A stretch of DNA of 20,814 nt from Isohypsibius dastychi (Eukaryota > Tardigrada > Eutardigrada > Parachela > Isohypsibiidae): assembly GCA_034696485.1 (NCBI GenBank), contig JAQIWT010000417.1, forward strand, positions 1 through 20,814. The letters are read 5' to 3'. Below the pieces are notes generated by a model. It was not told the DNA's origin and searched no databases. It saw only the letters and a program-made list of their open reading frames with translations. Below are positions 10,091 to 20,682 of this stretch, in pieces. Made by a program: the position numbers and the translations under genes. How positions within the stretch are numbered: position 1 is the stretch's first letter; each line of letters opens with the position of its first letter.

Positions 10091-10410
10091 AACGGACAAA
10101 GGGGAAGCATGGCAGAAATCAGAAGTATAGTTTTCGAGAAGATGGCGAACGAATGCTACAAATTTTTGGAAAACTGTGCACCCATTCCCAGAACGGCATT
10201 TCTCGCAGAGTTTTTTTCTGGTCAAGTCACGTGCTCGCAAGATGTCTCAAACCAATCTGCGGAACACCCATGATGATTTCATTCACATGACAGAATACGG
10301 ATCTGTTTCGGAGTTAATAAGTTGAGCAGGTGGAAATATACAGGTTTCTAACACAGCAGCCACACAATCTACCGGAATCACTTGAAGCGAACATTAAATA
10401 AGAAAGAACA

Positions 10411-10416
10411 AATAAA
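10411..10416 (+). terminator. Poly(A) signal AATAAA for TMC
   Basis: AATAAA lies 321 nt after the TMC stop codon and is preceded by ATTAAA at 10393-10398. It falls in the gap between the convergent TMC and ankyrin-like genes, giving TMC a 3' UTR of roughly 340 nt that ends before the ankyrin coding region. Confidence 0.55.
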
Positions 10417-10547
10417 TAAGAAAGAACTGAGTGAGTTGAACACATTTCTTGTAAAACTATGTTCGCCGAATACATGAGCCATTCTAAGAAAAAGAAAAAA
10501 CCCGACAAAAACATCCAGAACAAACTCAAATCCGTTCACGAAGAGAA

Positions 10548-12838
10548 TCAATCTTCCATCCCAAATTGCTCCAGAATCTCGAACTCCTTTTCCGCAGCGA
10601 CCATCCGACGAATTTTGGCCGGCAGATCAACATGGCGAGGATGCTTCCGAATGGAATCATTGAAAGCCGCGAGAGCAATAGTTTCAAGTCTCATTCGATC
10701 TTTCAGGAGGATATCAACAGAAACATTCTTCGCCGTCATGAGCGCTTTGAGGAATCCGAACCAGGTTGCGCTTGCCGATGTCGAACGGAGCAGTATTCTC
10801 ACCAAGGCCACGACGCATCGTTGGTCCCTCGTATCAGCCTGAAACCAGCAGACTTTAAGCACATGAAGAACCTCATTTAAAACCCCGAAATCTAACCTCC
10901 AATTTCAAACCAGGATTGTTGTTCCAAAACAAGTCCCATGTAAACACTGGATCGACACGATTCCAGGCAGTGTCTGCACTGATTCCACTGAGTGCGCAAT
11001 CTTTTCCAAACATCCAAACCAATCGCGCGAATGTCAGATATCCGGAGTACGAGATCACTTCAGCAAAGGTCTCCGTTTTTGGGACAGAGGCTCCCATTAA
11101 CTTCCAGAGGATATATACGTTGCGCTGGTTGTAGTACGTTAAGCAGTGCCGAAGTGAATGTAGCGAATGCTGCACAGAATAAAGGACGCGGTCTCGCCCA
11201 AATATACACAACCGTAACCTGATCATCCATTCATTTCGCGCGAGGGAGCTGGAAAAAAAACTGGTGACCATTTTGTGTATTAAATCTAACCGAGCCGAAT
11301 GTATGACCAAACAGATTGCCCTGTGCAGTTTTATATTTTAGTGTCTGAAAATCTGGTTATATCCCCCATTTTTCTACAAGATTAGATGAACATTCTTGAA
11401 AAGCTGCACAGACGCAATCACTTCGTTCGAACTAAACAGCGGAGCGCGTCATCGCGCAAGGGAAATCCACGGACTGTTTTGTTTGAAAGGTCACCGCATT
11501 ATTTTCCCCCAAGGTGAATTTCCCACTACCTATCCTACATAGCCATAAAAATTGTCCGGACGCAACAAAGAATCTTGACGTTTCAGATATTTCATAACAT
11601 CTATATCACTTTAAAGTTTACCGGGTTGACTTAACTCTATCTCCATATCAGACTTACAGCGGAATGAACGAGCTTAATGTAGACCCAAGAACGGTGAAAA
11701 AATCAGGAGCCTGACGCCAAGCATAGAAGAGCTTCTGGACCATGTGTACAGCGGGAACCGAGGAAATCGATTCGAAAGAATGAACTGATGGCCGGTAAAA
11801 GACGAACTCAATCATGGCCCGACCGATCCACAATATCTGCAAATAAGAACATGATGTAAGGTACATATAATTGGGTATTTGGCATACGCATATACGTACC
11901 AGATCTTTAATTTCGAGTCCAGCGGTGATGAGTTCGCTCAGCACAAGCTCAAATAAATTTGGTTCGATCGGAGACCAACCGTCCAGTTTCAGGCAAGGCA
12001 ACTTCAGGATCAAATGGGGATCAACTTTGAACGATCGAAGCGCCAGGTTCAGCATGTCCAACTCCCTGCGCCGTAAATCGCCATGAAGTTCTGAATCGAG
12101 CCATGACAGATCTGTCTCATCAATCCGAACTTTTCCACTTGTATAGATGATCGCTAACAACTCACGATTGCTGCCTCTTGTTCCCCGTTCTAGACGCTTC
12201 CATAATCCTTCAGCAACACGGGAACATACCTCGGGAGTCCAGGAATTCAGAGCTCCATGCGAGTACTGCAGCGCAGCGAATAAATGGCCCACCCCACACC
12301 GATCGTCCTTCGACGAATCTACGAGGGTAGGTGAAATTCACAAAACAAGAAATTCCATCTAACTGACTCTACCTTGGAACAATTCCGTCGTCCCTCTCTT
12401 CTCGAAGACGACTTGGAGAAACTGGTTGCGAACTTCATCCGAAAAATCAATCAAGTAATCCAAAGGCCATAGATCAAAACCGTCACTTTGAATATCGTCC
12501 AAAGATGCCCCCATGTCCAGCAGAATCTTCGTCATGGCGATGTTTTGAGCCTTGATTGCAATGAAAAGAGCTGGTACACTCGCTCCGTCGTCCCAAGTCG
12601 AATAATTGATGCAGCTTTCCAGATGACGGCGTGGAAGGAGCATGCGGACCAATTTCGATGTGAAGTGAGATGAGAGTCCGAGGCAGTAACCAGCCAAGAC
12701 ACGAAGACGTTTCTTTAAATGCCATGATTTGATCACAGACCGTTTATCCCGTAGTTGCTGATCGTTTGCTAGAAACCACCGACGAAAATCATCCTCTGAG
12801 TTCACAGGATAAGGATCAGGATTCCTCTGCCTTGGCAT
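10548..12838 (-). CDS. Ankyrin-like protein with SOCS-box-like C-terminus, 568 aa, five exons
   Basis: Exons on the minus strand, 5' to 3': 12838-12373, 12318-11900, 11836-11658, 11248-10897, 10838-10548. Every junction is GT..AG and in phase, total 1707 nt. The start MPRQRNPD directly follows a TTTTCAG acceptor (AG next to base 12839), so a non-coding 5' exon is likely. About residues 85-115 (ALFIAIKAQNIAMTKILL, then DMGAS) read as an ankyrin repeat, with weaker helical-repeat sequence around it. The last exon has LETIALAAFNDSIRKHPR, then VDLPAKIRRMV, which resembles the SOCS-box pattern of hydrophobic helix plus LP. If correct, it would be an ASB-type substrate receptor for a Cullin-RING ubiquitin ligase. 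The exon structure is well supported. The functional call is tentative: the middle 400 residues are helical and Trp/Leu-rich but unrecognised. Confidence 0.6.
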
Positions 12839-13682
12839 GACTGAAAATGATGAGGTAAAACGAAAGATGACAACAGATGTGAGCTCAATTTGATGAGAGG
12901 GAATCAATCTGTTGAATTTTCAAAACTGGGCAAAGGCTGAACTGTCAGATCATAGGCGAGTGGAGCCCTAAACCGTATGTACATTCAAGTGGACCCCTTT
13001 TGTTTCCAGCTGATATTCTTTCTGGTCTGACTAGTCAAGAGACAATGTCGTTGAACAGGGTTCGGAGACCAATAACGCGCAAGAGTGGACTCCGTTCTGA
13101 AAAGTCCTCTCGTCAGTGATATTTCTTGATGAACACCAGTGACTGAAAATGGCCATTGCACCTGTCTGTTCCGTTATCACCGTTTACCTGTGCCGAATTC
13201 AGAATGACAGAGAATGCGTGAGCGGAGCGCGGTAGCGAGCACAATGCTGACGCTAAAGCGGTCTTTGCACCGCTCGAAAGATTTGAAGCCTATTTATCAC
13301 CTAATCCTAAAGAGGTTTTAAAAAGCTTTACGTGACTTCATCCCTGCGCTAAAGCCGTAATTCAAGCCAAGTCTTTGCGCAACACCAAGACTGCCCAGAA
13401 AAGCACGGGCAAAAACTCAATTCGATACATAAAATTTTAATTTCGATACGTTCCGTACAAACCATCAGTCTGGATGCAGTGCATTTCACCGCAAGACTGC
13501 ACTAGAAGCGCTTCGAAAGAGCAGCCAGTCAATCGTCCAAAGAGAGCCTTATCTCAGGAAGCGGAAAACAGCCCGCTTCAAGCCATGCATGGAAGCGGAG
13601 CGTGATTGGTTTAACATGTCTGCTGTTTGCTCTGAATCGGTCAAAAAGTCCAGTTTCCGTCCAGTTCATTCACACCACATTC
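12839..13682. other. Gap between the ankyrin-like gene and eIF4G
   Basis: About 840 nt with no supported coding sequence. It must hold the promoter and probably a 5' UTR exon of the minus-strand ankyrin-like gene. A possible donor (CACAG|GTAAAC on the minus strand, near 13187) could pair with the acceptor at 12839. Related words CGCTAAAGC and GTCTTTGC each appear twice (about 13251 and 13348; about 13262 and 13371). No TATA box was recognised. Confidence 0.4.
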
Positions 13683-13688
13683 TTTATT
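13683..13688 (-). terminator. Poly(A) signal AATAAA for eIF4G
   Basis: TTTATT on the plus strand reads AATAAA on the minus strand, about 460 nt past the eIF4G stop. It is the first canonical signal in that direction and lies just after a 10-bp stem-loop in the same transcript (13697-13727). Confidence 0.6.
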
Positions 13689-13696
13689 TCTGTCGA

Positions 13697-13727
13697 TACT
13701 CATCACTAGTATTCATCGTGATGAGTA
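13697..13727 (-). other. 10-bp stem-loop at the end of the eIF4G 3' UTR
   Basis: TACTCATCAC and GTGATGAGTA are exact reverse complements separated by an 11-base loop. In the minus-strand transcript the stem ends 8 nt before AATAAA. Such a hairpin could influence 3' end formation or act as a 3' UTR protein-binding element. It is seen in sequence only. Confidence 0.55.
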
Positions 13728-14144
13728 ACAAAGAGTAGCACGAAAATGATGGGTATTCCGTTGCACATGTAGCAAAGCACCAGCCAAGCTCGATTTCGGT
13801 TAACAAATAAATAACAACTACGAAACGCTGAAAGAACAGACCAAACCCATCTCAAAGTGAAAAAAGGTCGAAAAAACATCTGATCTGCTTTTCAAAATAT
13901 GGATAGCTCATAATATCTCCGACAATATCAAAGTGTCAAATATGTCAGAATAAAAAAAGCTGGTGGCGCTTTGTATCACCGATTTTCATCGCAAACCGTC
14001 CACTTAGAAGACAATTCCCAAACAGCCAAGCGAAACAACTCCAACACCACTAAACTTTGAGCAACCGATGCTAACTGAAACAAAAAACCAACTGAATGTC
14101 AACCGGAAACAATTGGTTCGCAAACATGAAACTTTGGCTTACCG

Positions 14145-17100
14145 CTAGGATGGGTTCAAATAACTGCTCCATTCAGCTTCCCTTCCAATCAGACTCTCCT
14201 TCTTCTCCGGCGGAAGTAGATCGGGATGGCTTTTCAGCCAATTCTTGAAAGCTTCTTGGTATTGGGAAGTATGGTCGGGAACTGTTCTCCTCAATATCTG
14301 TTCAAAGATATCCAAGGTCAGTGAGGTCTGATCCGATTCGATGACGAGAGGAGCGACGCATTCGATGAAATAAACGTGCATCATTGGCTGATCAACCGCA
14401 ATGTCTTCCGTTGAGCTAACAATTTCTCCCAAACTAAAACACGAGAACAAATTTCATAACCAAAAACTGCATATCATATTACACATGCTTTATTGTGCTT
14501 CAATAATACAGCACGACTTCTGTACCTGTTCATGAACACATCCGGGGAAAAGCATCCATGTTTGCTCAACTCAGCCACCATATAACCCAACTTCTGTCGA
14601 GCTTCCGTTTTTCCTTCGATGATCTTATTGAGAACATCCGTGATCACCTCCTTCTTCTGATCATCGCTCATTCGACGAGTAGCGTTGACGCAATTGGTCA
14701 CAAGCTCCTGAAAACCAGAATCAACGGTCAAATAAGTCCGACCAGAAATCCAGAAGAAGAGGTTTCATAAATAATTTTATATCGAATCGTTAAAATCACA
14801 ACTTATGAATTGAGATAATCCGACAGAAATCTTACCGTGACATCAGCTTCCTCGTTGGTGGAGACGATGGACTCGATTTGTTTGAGACTGCGTGCTAGCG
14901 CTTCTGGTGATAATTCCCCATTGACCGGAGATCTCGAAATAACTGGAGTGGCTGACGGAGTTGTGGATTTGGACAAAGCCGACTCATTCTGAAGAATGGG
15001 AGTTTGGGTTGAAGACCGCCGATTAGCCAAGGACGATTCAACACGTGTTCGACTTGAGTCACGACTCGAAGCCGCAGACTTGTTATCCATCGAAGCTCTG
15101 TAAAAGATACAAAATTAGTTCCAGATAATATCTTGTAAACTCCTGATAAAAAAACTGCTCAATAAAAAAAACCCCAATCGGCAAATACTGATGACAGAAA
15201 AACCACTTCCGGTGATGAAAAGGTTTTCGAACTATACTTCAGCAAATCGGTCACAGAAAAAGCAGAAGATATATCACACCTGGGAGTAACAGATTGACGA
15301 TTCAGGCTACCACTTCCGGCTCCCCAAGCTGGTTTCGTAGGAAGACCCAGCGTGACCTCCTGATCCCGGTTTCCTTCCTGCAAAATCAACAAAACTCAGG
15401 TTTCCAGTAATAAAATAAATCAACGAAAATTCGCCAATGCTGCAAAAAAATGAGATCCGGCTGGTCTCGAAATAATGCTTCTTCTCGAACCGCGATGACT
15501 AGTTTAATAGAATGCAGAAAAGGCTCACCTTCGCCATGGAACTGAGAAACTTGGAGGGTGGTTTGGCTGCGGAGCTCTTGACGTCCACACCGGGGGTACG
15601 TCCAGCACCACGAGCACTTCCGGGCATGTTTGACATTCCAGCTGGAACTGAGCTGGTCTTCTTCATTCCAACCGGTTCCATTAAACGGGAATTCTGCGGA
15701 AGCGGTGCCATTCGGCCTACAGAGACACCAATGAGAAATTTCCATATAGCTAACATCGGAAAATAAATGTGTTCAGGTTCAATGAAATTACGGTATGAAT
15801 GAATCGATAAGTTTTGACATAACTGTTCGAATCAGGTTCTCTATTTTCTTACCAGAGTCGCGGCCGCCATAACTGCGATCATCCCGTGCATCCTGTTTCA
15901 GCCTGCGGTCGTTGTCGCGGGCCTTCTGCTGCTCAATCGCAGACTGTTTCCTCACTTCATCAACAGTTTGGGGGCCAACTTTAACGTTTCGCGGGATGAA
16001 CTTGTTATCCTTCAAATCGATGGCATCTTGCATGAGGAAACGAAGCCGAGATGAGGTCTTTCCAGAATCGATCATTGACTTCAGAGACTTGAAGAACAAC
16101 TCCACTTGCTGCAAAACACCATAACGTAAAACTGAATTTAATTAATAAAAACGGTCTACGTAAAATCAAGCAATAAACAATCAAGAAAGCACCGCAAGTT
16201 TTCGATATTAATATCGCAACTCGGTCTGCATCAGTGAAGAAAAATTTCAAGTCAAAAATACCACAACGTTTTTTGCTTTTTCATCCAAAATAAATCCAAC
16301 AACGTATGAAAAGCCTAACCTGCGAACATTCCGGATTCAAGCTGACTGCTTTTCCGGTTGTCATCAGAAGTTTTGATAAGCATTCGACCTTCTCTTCGTC
16401 CAAATCGCTATAATCGGCCTTTTTCGGGAGAAGACGTGAATAACAGCTGAGGATGATGCGTTCACTCAACATTTCTTGCTTGAACAACTCTGAGATGAAC
16501 CTTCAACAAACTCATGTTAAACAGAGCCATGACCGGAAGTCAATCAAATAGTACTTGATGTTGCCGAAATATCGTCGTTTAGCTTTGCCCTTCTTGAGAG
16601 CAAGTTCTTCAGCCTGATTCTTATTAGTCTCATCATCCGGCTTGGCAGCTTCCGCTTCAATAATTTCTTTATCGGTCTTCTCAAAATATCGCTGAGCTCG
16701 CTGAAGAAGAACCGTGCGAAACTTGAGAGGTGCAGAAACACTTCCGTCCGCATGCACGATTTCTGGGACCTCTTTGGCGACGGTCGCCTGACAAAGCTCG
16801 GCGTATGTTTCTGCATAGCTGGGTTCATCAAGGGCCTGAAATCAAACGATACAAATAAGATCTGACAAATCCTCCCAAAAACTCGACAATCTTTCACAAA
16901 ATTCAAAAACCAGAAGTTAACAACCGGAAATGCTCACCTTCTCGAAAATCAAATCGACGGTTCCCTGAAGTCTCTCAGCGTTCTCATCGAAAGGGACGGC
17001 AATGAGCTGCTTCGTCAATTTCTCTTGATTCTGCGGGGTCAGCTTGTTCAACAGACTTCGAATCTCGAACAGAATTTTCTACAACCGGAAACGAAAACCA

Positions 17101-19735
17101 ATCTTCAAAACACAGAAAAAAATCAACGGTAACCCGAATCCAACCGACCTCATCAGCAGTCTGATCTTTTATGATCACCGTTCGTGCCACTGGTCTGACC
17201 GGCTCGCGGTCAGATATTAGACCATCGAGAATAATCTGACCCGGCTGATTTCGTCCTCCACGATTATCCCTGCCATCCTGAGGCCGCTGATCCGGGTATG
17301 GGCGGTTTTGTTGAGGAGTTGGCGACTACAGCAACAAAGCATGCATATAGAAAAAACAGTCAAAATCTGAGAGTGCGGGATTTCAACCAGTCATTTCCGG
17401 CGAATTTAAAGTTGACTTCAAATTTGGTAAAAATCGTTTCAAATTTCACCCAATAAAGAGCCGAACGTTTTCCCGATTGCAAACTCACCTTCTTGATGAT
17501 CTGCAAGCTTTTGGACAACCAAGCTGGGATAGTGCTAGCAACCACGGAAGAGTTATTAATCTGCATCAGTTTCTCTCGAGTATAATGAAGTCTCCGGGTG
17601 ACGGCATCCTTATCCTCGGGATCGTCATTGTGGTCGTTCTGAACATGCTCGTTCTCGTTGTTTTCACCCGGACTGATGTGATCCACTGGGGGCGTCTGTT
17701 CACCGATAATGAATCCAGCTGGATTGGAGTTGATGTCAGAAGTCTTCTGCTCTGTAGGTTTCACTTCCAATGAAGAATGAGACGAGTTCTTCTGCTCGTT
17801 AAATGGGACCACGATATCCGGCACTGGTTCGTCGGATGTCGGCAAGATCTTCACAGTGTCACGTTGTTCCGGAACTGAAAATAATTACAAAAACGATGTA
17901 GAGGAAACATGAAAAAATCAAAGCTGTTTCATAACCGTTTGCGTTGAACAAGCAAACGAAACAAAATAAAAAACAACACGAAAAGAAATCTAGAGATTTT
18001 CAAAAAAAAACGGATCAAAAAAACAATCCAACACAAAACAAACATGTTCTCCTTACGTATCTTTAGATGGCAGAAATTGAATAGATCGAAACTTAATTTC
18101 CTCAAAAACTGCGATGCAACTTACCAATCACAGGAACAACATCTTCTGTGGGAGGAGGACCGGGTAAGATACCAGGGATCGGAGGAATCTTTTGTGATTT
18201 CGATTCGGCAATAATTCGTCCCTTTTCCGCCAACTGCTCAGCAATCTGTTTGGCGAGAGCCATTCTCTTATCGGCTTCCAAATCATGAATTTTCAATTCG
18301 GGTTTAATCGATTTACCATCCGTCACCTGAAAAATGCCAAAACTGTCAACGATATGCAAAAAATCAAAAGAAGCGATAACCATGAAAATACGCCATGCAA
18401 AATCAATTCAGAACTAGCCCCAAAAAAATACCACCGTGAGTCTCCCACCCAACTTTAGAAAAGCGCCGGAATCTTCAATACAAGAGGTTTTAAAATAAAA
18501 ACATCATTTTCTGCCGCCCTGCTGCATGATTCATTTTGCACAAGAATTCCAATGAAAAACATCTGATTTTATAAGCTTCAACCAAAAGTTCAACTACACC
18601 GAAATAACCCATTTTTTAAAAATAATATAAAATACAGAAGTTCAACTCACGTTGTCCTCAGGCCCAGGTACTATCTGCCCTCCGTCTGTGGAGCGCTTCG
18701 GTACCGGAACCGCATCAGGTAATTTGACGACTTCCTTTGTATTCGGGTTGACAAACGTTAGAATTCTCTTTTCCTTCTTTGGTTCCGGTGCAGATGGCTG
18801 GGGCACAGAACCGCCGGAAATCCCTCCAGGTGGAGGATAATATATTGGTGAATTCTGAAACCGAATAACGGTACTATCGCCGGTCCTTGGCATAAACGGA
18901 GCGGCGCCGACATTCGCGTGTGGAACGGACGCCGGCGGAACATATTCAGAGTGGGCCATGTTGCTGGTCAGGGCTGATGGCGCCTCATATGACCCAGAAA
19001 ACGAACCACCTGCAAATCAAGGAAAAAAATGAACGAGTGATATTTTCTGTTTGGATCTTAAATGTGGAAATATCGACCAAACGTATTTAGCGGAACAACC
19101 AGCTCTAAATAGTCATTTGATTCTAAATCCTGAATTTATTAGAAATTATACCTGGAATATTCGCAGTTCCGGGCGACACTGAATATTGTTGGTTCTGGTT
19201 CGGCGGATTCAAGTTCTGTGGTTGTTGCTGATTCTGATAAAATCCTGCCTGTCCCCCGTATTGTTGTGACTGCATCCCCTACGAGAAAAACCCAGGTCAA
19301 TCCACCGGAAGTTGGAAAAACCGAACTGCCTATTTCTCACAAACAAACTGGTCAACTCACCATATTCTGCTGCGCCGGCATCCGCGGAGGAATTCCCATC
19401 GGTTGTGTCTGAACAAAATTCCCCGGAAACGGCATAGTCCCTATATTTCCAAGTCCAGCAACATAAAATGGCTGACCGTTGGGACCCATCTGCAGCTGTG
19501 CCCCAGGAACATAGCCAAACTGTGGATTGATGTAGAATTGCTGGGGTTGCTGGGGTGGTTGTGACTGGTTATGGGGTCTTATGCTTCCGTAGCCCTGGAA
19601 CTGGCCTTGTTGATAAGAATTCGGTGGAAGATTTTGATTGTAGTTCCCATTATTTCCCGAGCTGCTGTTGCTGTTCCTCGGCTTCGGTGGACGCGTATTC
19701 ATTTGCTGCTGCTGTTGTTGAGGTACGGATTGCAT
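14145..19735 (-). CDS. eIF4G: Eukaryotic translation initiation factor 4G, 1167 aa, 15 coding exons
   Basis: Scaffold of the cytoplasmic eIF4F cap-binding complex, joining eIF4E, eIF4A and eIF3 to recruit 40S ribosomes. Coding exons: 19735-19361, 19278-19152, 19009-18651, 18326-18125, 17874-17489, 17325-17149, 17078-16938, 16835-16555, 16500-16320, 16108-15853, 15716-15529, 15377-15280, 15097-14836, 14707-14526, 14433-14145. All are GT..AG and in phase (3504 nt). The N-terminus is Q/N/P/G-rich, with a short conserved ILTFVNPNTKEVV stretch. YTREKLM (about 452-458) fits the eIF4E-binding motif YxxxxL-hydrophobic. MIF4G (about 543-795) shows LLNKLTP, GTVDLIFEKA, NIKFISELFK and KTSSRLRFLMQDAIDL. 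MA3 spans about 985-1115. The chain stops soon after MA3, so the W2 domain of vertebrate eIF4G1 is absent. The start is the first ATG of the spliced frame not cut off by an upstream stop. Confidence 0.95.
15205..15213. promoter_or_regulatory. ACCGGAAGT (ETS-type) site in eIF4G intron
   Basis: ACTTCCGGT on the plus strand, a perfect match to the ETS/GABP-class core, inside the intron 15098-15279. One of four perfect copies in this gene. Confidence 0.4.
16501..16554 (-). other. 54-nt eIF4G intron inside MIF4G
   Basis: This is the shortest intron in the gene. The competing TCTCAG acceptor a few bases downstream would break the frame. The TTGAAG acceptor at 16501 restores the conserved NIKFISELF, which fixes the junction. 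A perfect ACCGGAAGT fills one sixth of the intron. Confidence 0.8.
16532..16540. promoter_or_regulatory. ACCGGAAGT (ETS-type) site in eIF4G intron
   Basis: A perfect copy in plus-strand orientation inside the 54-nt intron 16501-16554. Confidence 0.4.
19304..19312. promoter_or_regulatory. ACCGGAAGT (ETS-type) site in eIF4G intron
   Basis: A perfect copy in plus-strand orientation inside the intron 19279-19360. Confidence 0.4.
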
Positions 19736-19812
19736 GTTTGAAGTATAGGTAGTAGTCCGAGATGACGTGATAACCGACTCTGGAAGGAAAACAACGCAAC
19801 ATTAAAACATGC

Positions 19813-19821
19813 ACTTCCGGT
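19813..19821. promoter_or_regulatory. ACCGGAAGT (ETS-type) site in eIF4G 5' intron
   Basis: ACTTCCGGT on the plus strand, in the first intron (19780-20134), close to the start codon. By position it is the most promoter-like of the four copies. Confidence 0.45.
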
Positions 19822-20134
19822 TTGTCGAAAACACCTCAAAAAGCTATCATCTGCCAACCAAAAAATACTGGAAAACAGAGAATATCCAAAAACTATTACT
19901 GGCAGCGAGAGAGACCAGAAACTTCTGATACACTAAAAAACTACAATTTCCCAAAAAAATCCCAGAATATCGAAAGTTCACTTTCGAGCGAGATCGTCAA
20001 CAACGAACTGATTTTTCATCACACTCCTGAGATTTCTTACCCAGCATTTTGATAGATTATGTATTCTTCAGGACGTAATGAGATAAATCGAACGATTTCC
20101 ACGAAGAATACGAAAATGGAATATGGCCACGTAC

Positions 20135-20330
20135 CTCAGTTTTTGTGTGAAGTATGCATGAATGCCGTCTGTGTGGTGGGCTGGCGCCAACAGACTGAAA
20201 AGAAAAGACGCTTTCAGATCCGGTCCGGAATTCGTGGACAATAACCAGGATGCGCGAATGGGAACGCAAGGACCACGAGGAACTCCAACGAACCATCCAC
20301 GATCTTCCCAAACTCACCTTATCAACTCAA
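20135..20330 (-). other. Probable non-coding 5' exon of eIF4G with a short uORF
   Basis: On the minus strand a good donor, ACTGAG|GTACGT, ends an exon at 20135. It pairs with the CTTCCAG acceptor before 19779, 44 nt upstream of the eIF4G ATG. In the joined frame an ATG at 20159 opens a seven-codon uORF (MHTSHKN) that stops with TGA at 20138-20136, three bases before the splice point. This stop also blocks N-terminal extension of the main frame. The upstream edge of the exon cannot be set from sequence, so 20330 is a guess. Confidence 0.45.
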
Positions 20331-20528
20331 AAACTTCAACAAACTAATCGTGGAGTATTTCCAATGATAACTTTCAGGAAATAGCGATGAGAATTCGTGA
20401 GGAGGATATGTGTTCCTGTGGAAGGATTCGAGTATGAAATAAACTCTAAAGAGCCGCTCTCGTTTGTGAGTTTTAAATCTCGGAATAAACTTGGCTTCAC
20501 TCACGTCTGCGTTCAACTTCGCACTAGC

Positions 20529-20542
20529 TGACGTAACACGTG
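20529..20542. promoter_or_regulatory. Abutting CRE-like TGACGTAA and E-box CACGTG
   Basis: TGACGTAA (20529-20536) is followed without a gap by the palindromic E-box CACGTG (20537-20542), then GGTGGGTGG. They lie roughly 200-400 nt upstream of the likely eIF4G 5' exon. E-boxes of this type bind bHLH factors such as Myc/Max or USF, and TGACGTAA is close to ATF/CREB sites. A role here is inferred from position only. Confidence 0.4.
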
Positions 20543-20571
20543 GGTGGGTGGTGCTTGCTTGTCCGTTATTT

Positions 20572-20591
20572 GTAGGCCGAAAACTGCCTAC
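20572..20591. repeat. Small hairpin GTAGGC..GCCTAC, copy 1
   Basis: GTAGGC and GCCTAC form a perfect 6-bp stem around 8 bases. The unit begins GTAGGCCGA and ends CTGCCTAC, the same ends as the larger copy at 20714-20736. Confidence 0.6.
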
Positions 20592-20682
20592 TCACCCCGA
20601 TTTGAAACTAAGCATCAGAAATATCCGCCTGGTTTGCCTTTGAATCCCCTGCGCATTTCGTACCAGTATTTTGGAACTCTTC

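Noticed and set aside
10088-10290. Extra 3' TMC coding beyond 10090
   Set aside because: The frame ends cleanly at TGA 10088-10090, at a plausible TMC C-terminus; the overlapping frame downstream has no family similarity.
10459-11222. Plus-strand frames opposite the ankyrin-like gene
   Set aside because: They lie antisense to phase-consistent exons and show no protein features.
19690-19735. Poly-Gln start of eIF4G as a triplet expansion
   Set aside because: Only six consecutive Gln with mixed CAA/CAG codons, within the normal low-complexity N-terminus of the family.
20057-20317. 86-codon minus-strand frame upstream of eIF4G
   Set aside because: It crosses the good donor at 20135 and is not in frame with eIF4G; the exon is better read as 5' UTR.
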